64,000 bases of DNA. Source: JBFHIJ01 sp963678775 (GTDB lineage Bacteria; Bacteroidota; Ignavibacteria; Kapaibacteriales; UBA2268). The stretch spans positions 372,001 through 436,000 of the forward strand of contig CAXXGR010000008.1 of NCBI GenBank assembly GCA_963678775.2, given 5' to 3'. How positions within the stretch are numbered: the first letter of the stretch is position 1; each line of letters opens with the position of its first letter. Position numbers and translations under genes: made by a program. Of the stretch, positions 62,104 to 64,000 are shown piece after piece. The notes under the pieces were generated by a model. That model ran no database searches and was not told where the DNA came from. It worked only from the letters and a program-made list of their open reading frames with translations.

Positions 62104-62569
62104 TATATGCAGTAGTGCAAAAAAACAAAGCGGAAGTGTAAAATATTATCTTAAAGTGCTTGGCGTATATTGATTGGAATCCGCTTTTTACTTCATTTTT
62201 TACATTTTTCCCGAATATACTAGAAAGCACTTCAACTATCTTAAATAGCAAATTTGATTTGTAACGAAGCGGTAAACGGAATATCAACTCCTCAAAAAAA
62301 GGCAGTAATATTACAGCTGTCAACATAAATCCTAACGGAGTCATATTTTTCATCATTTCCAGGACTTCATGGTTTTCTGCATCAAATAAACCAAGTTCAG
62401 AGGCAATAGACATCACCACAGTAATTAAAAATGAGAAAAGGAAGTCAAAAGCTAGTATTTTAAACCAAAAACTTAGCTTTGTACCAAAATCTTCATCCCA
62501 TTTTTCAATTTCTTTTGGGGATTTAAAAAAATCAATAAGTTCGGTTTTTATAGCTTTAAAACTTGCCAT
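61964..62569 (-). CDS. CPBP intramembrane metalloprotease, N-terminal part (frame-broken)
   Basis: 201 residues, of which the first about 145 are in frame: TM helices and the motif PFFEELIFRLPLRY, the EExxxR active site of CAAX-prenyl/bacteriocin-processing (CPBP) proteases. After SALFF the frame is lost; removing one base from the T7 run gives ALLHIMNYQIS, which supplies the motif-2 His. Joined, the protein has about 430 residues. Such enzymes cleave membrane-bound peptides or proteins; the substrate is unknown. Confidence 0.8.
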   Translation of the reverse strand: MASFKAIKTELIDFFKSPKEIEKWDEDFGTKLSFWFKILAFDFLFSFLITVVMSIASELGLFDAENHEVLEMMKNMTPLGFMLTAVILLPFFEELIFRLPLRYKSNLLFKIVEVLSSIFGKNVKNEVKSGFQSIYAKHFKIIFYTSALFFCTTAYNELPDFFKCSAFFSFAYSATVRIWHIRRLYSLETWILLGSLSAFCS

Positions 62570-62670
62570 TTTATCCTCAATCTAGTATATAAAGTATCGA
62601 AATAATTCAGAAGCATATTCGCTTGAGATGAGAAATATCTTAATATAACACAATATAATATTGTATTAAT

Positions 62671-64000
62671 TTAATCAATAAATTCAAGTTCCACTCTGCG
62701 ATTTTTTAATCTGCCTTCGCTGGTGCTATTGTCGTCAATTGGTTTTGTTTCTCCGTAACCCTCATATCGAATTCTTGATTTTTTGATACCTTTTGCCATT
62801 AAATACTCAGCGATTGCTTTTGCTCTATGCTTAGATAGTATCATATTATCCTCATCACTACCGACATTATCTGTATGTCCCGAAACTTCAACATTATAAT
62901 CTCCATTTCTGCTTAAAAAATCATAGAGTCGGTTTAATTCGTAAAAAGATTCTTTCTTAAGAGTATATTTTCCTGTGTCAAAATATATATTTTCAATAAC
63001 AATAGGGGTGTTTTTGACAACCGGATTCACTGGTAAGTCTAACTCAAATTCTTCATATTGTTCAAGATCTTTTGAGGACAGATTTTTGCTGAAAGCCATA
63101 CATCCTTCCACGTAAGCTCTTAAACCATAATCTTTTCCTTTTGGTAATATTAATTTATATATTTTTGTTGCAGGATCAGTATTTGCAACTCCGAGCTCTT
63201 CTCCTGTTTCTCGGTCATCATAATAAATTGTTGCATCCATTTTCTCATTGGTAACTTGGTTAATAACAGAACCGGTAACAAGATAAACAGGTTCAGGCTG
63301 AGATTCTTGAGGAATTTTTATCCTAAATATATCGGTATCTATACTATCATTGTCTTTTTTTATGAATGTAGTGAAATATGCATAATCGCCTTTGGCGGTT
63401 AGAAAATATCCATTCTCTGAATCCGGGGTGTTAATTTCCGGACCAAGATTAACGGGTTTACTCCAGTTAGTCCAGCTATCATCAAGTCTTTTGGAATATA
63501 GGATATCCCATCCACCATAAGTGCAATGTCCATCGCTGGCAAAATACAATGTTTTCCCATCGGCAGCTAAAAAAGGAGTAGTTTCATCACCACCTGTATT
63601 CAATACGTCTCCCATATTTTGCGGAGCACTCCATGTATTATCTTCTAATTGTCTGGAGAAGTAAAGATCTCGATATCCCCTAGAATCTTCACGGATCAAT
63701 GAAAATATAAGTATCTTGCCGTCAAATGATAAAACAGCTGAAACTCCAATGAAATATGTATAAAATTTATCGATTTTTAATCCTTCTGGGAAACTCCATG
63801 ATAGTTTGTTTTCTTTGTCAAGATTAAGATGCGATATTGAAAAGAACTTTTGATCAATCTGGTCTGAATTATAGTCATTTAATAGTAATATTTTAGTACC
63901 ATCCGGACTTATATTTACAATACCGTTTGGATCTTTATTATTTAGAGGAGCACCTATATTATAAGCTTCCTGCCATTGGTCATCTTTTAATTCTGACACC
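62671..64000 (-). CDS. OmpA-family protein with PD40 repeats, 5' end outside window
   Basis: At least 442 residues, continuing beyond the window. PD40/TolB-like repeats (DGTKILLLND, FAADGKTLYFASDGHCTYGGWDI, LTAKGDYAYFTT) form a propeller in the first 230 residues, then a carboxypeptidase-regulatory-like segment (GSVINQVTNEKMDATIYY) and a C-terminal OmpA peptidoglycan-binding domain (VSGHTDNVGSDEDN..LSKHRAKAIAEYL, RIRYEGYGETKP, NRRVELEF). It ties the outer membrane to the cell wall; homologues in Bacteroidota belong to the PorE/gliding group, but that is only a possibility. The GTG near 63999 is probably internal. Confidence 0.92.
   Translation of the reverse strand, partial: VSELKDDQWQEAYNIGAPLNNKDPNGIVNISPDGTKILLLNDYNSDQIDQKFFSISHLNLDKENKLSWSFPEGLKIDKFYTYFIGVSAVLSFDGKILIFSLIREDSRGYRDLYFSRQLEDNTWSAPQNMGDVLNTGGDETTPFLAADGKTLYFASDGHCTYGGWDILYSKRLDDSWTNWSKPVNLGPEINTPDSENGYFLTAKGDYAYFTTFIKKDNDSIDTDIFRIKIPQESQPEPVYLVTGSVINQVTNEKMDATIYYDDRETGEELGVANTDPATKIYKLILPKGKDYGLRAYVEGCMAFSKNLSSKDLEQYEEFELDLPVNPVVKNTPIVIENIYFDTGKYTLKKESFYELNRLYDFLSRNGDYNVEVSGHTDNVGSDEDNMILSKHRAKAIAEYLMAKGIKKSRIRYEGYGETKPIDDNSTSEGRLKNRRVELEFID

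Noticed and set aside
1..64000. CRISPR array, tRNA or rRNA genes, insertion sequence
   Set aside because: Intergenic regions were scanned by eye; no repeat-spacer pattern, cloverleaf, rRNA signature or transposase was recognised. Two 13-bp repeats before ftsH are too few for an array.

Overview
The window is AT-rich and densely coded, and comes from a Gram-negative bacterium of the Bacteroidota/Chlorobiota (FCB) group. The signs are a short primary sigma factor without region 1.1, an exported protein with a type IX secretion C-terminal sorting domain, a TonB-dependent receptor with a carboxypeptidase-regulatory-like domain, PD40/OmpA proteins and DUF349-like repeats. The flagellar export genes fliP-fliQ-fliR are unusual for classical Bacteroidetes and point towards Ignavibacteria- or Kapabacteria-like lineages. 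That placement is inference; no rRNA or tRNA gene was seen.

Layout. 0-6.5 kb: the start of an exported protein, a leucine-rich-repeat protein with a tiny helix-turn-helix gene, topA, a possible small RNA with its own terminator, a cation/proton antiporter and a UPF0173 metallo-hydrolase. 6.7-12.4 kb: a complete RND efflux operon (adaptor, pump, TolC-like channel). 12.5-19 kb: PAP2 phosphatase, membrane protein, murE, a TlpA-like lipoprotein, YjbQ and recQ. 19.1-25.2 kb: a same-strand run glyS - S41 protease - rpoD - lipA - metallo-beta-lactamase - OsmC. 25.3-29.8 kb: an AlbA_2 regulator, then a four-gene group of a two-TM Cys protein, a radical SAM/SPASM enzyme, a protein whose only cysteines form a C-terminal SSC repeat, and an SPFH protein. 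30-37 kb: a multi-PAS histidine kinase, fliPQR and a YgiQ radical SAM enzyme. 37.3-41.5 kb: a phytase-like propeller lipoprotein divergent from a TonB receptor. 41.7-48.8 kb: a DUF349-like repeat protein, ftsH, hpt and a tilS with a disordered extension of about 400 residues. 48.9-55.3 kb: a T9SS-exported BNR protein, an RluA-type pseudouridine synthase, folD, a putative outer-membrane protein and a small membrane protein. 55.3-64 kb: dnaE, a large exported propeller-like gene and a CPBP protease, all frameshifted, then an OmpA/PD40 protein running off the end.

The best candidate for an undescribed system is at 26.2-29.8 kb. A SPASM radical SAM enzyme lies 9 bases upstream of a 378-residue protein whose six cysteines are spaced every third residue at its extreme C-terminus, followed by an SPFH membrane-scaffold gene and one shared terminator. 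This resembles the maturase/substrate arrangement of thioether-forming RiPP systems, but the candidate substrate is a full-size protein. The second notable pattern is a cluster of reading-frame breaks between 58.6 and 62.2 kb. Three of them are +1 in A/T runs, so that stretch holds either sequence errors, decaying genes or genes that depend on slippage.
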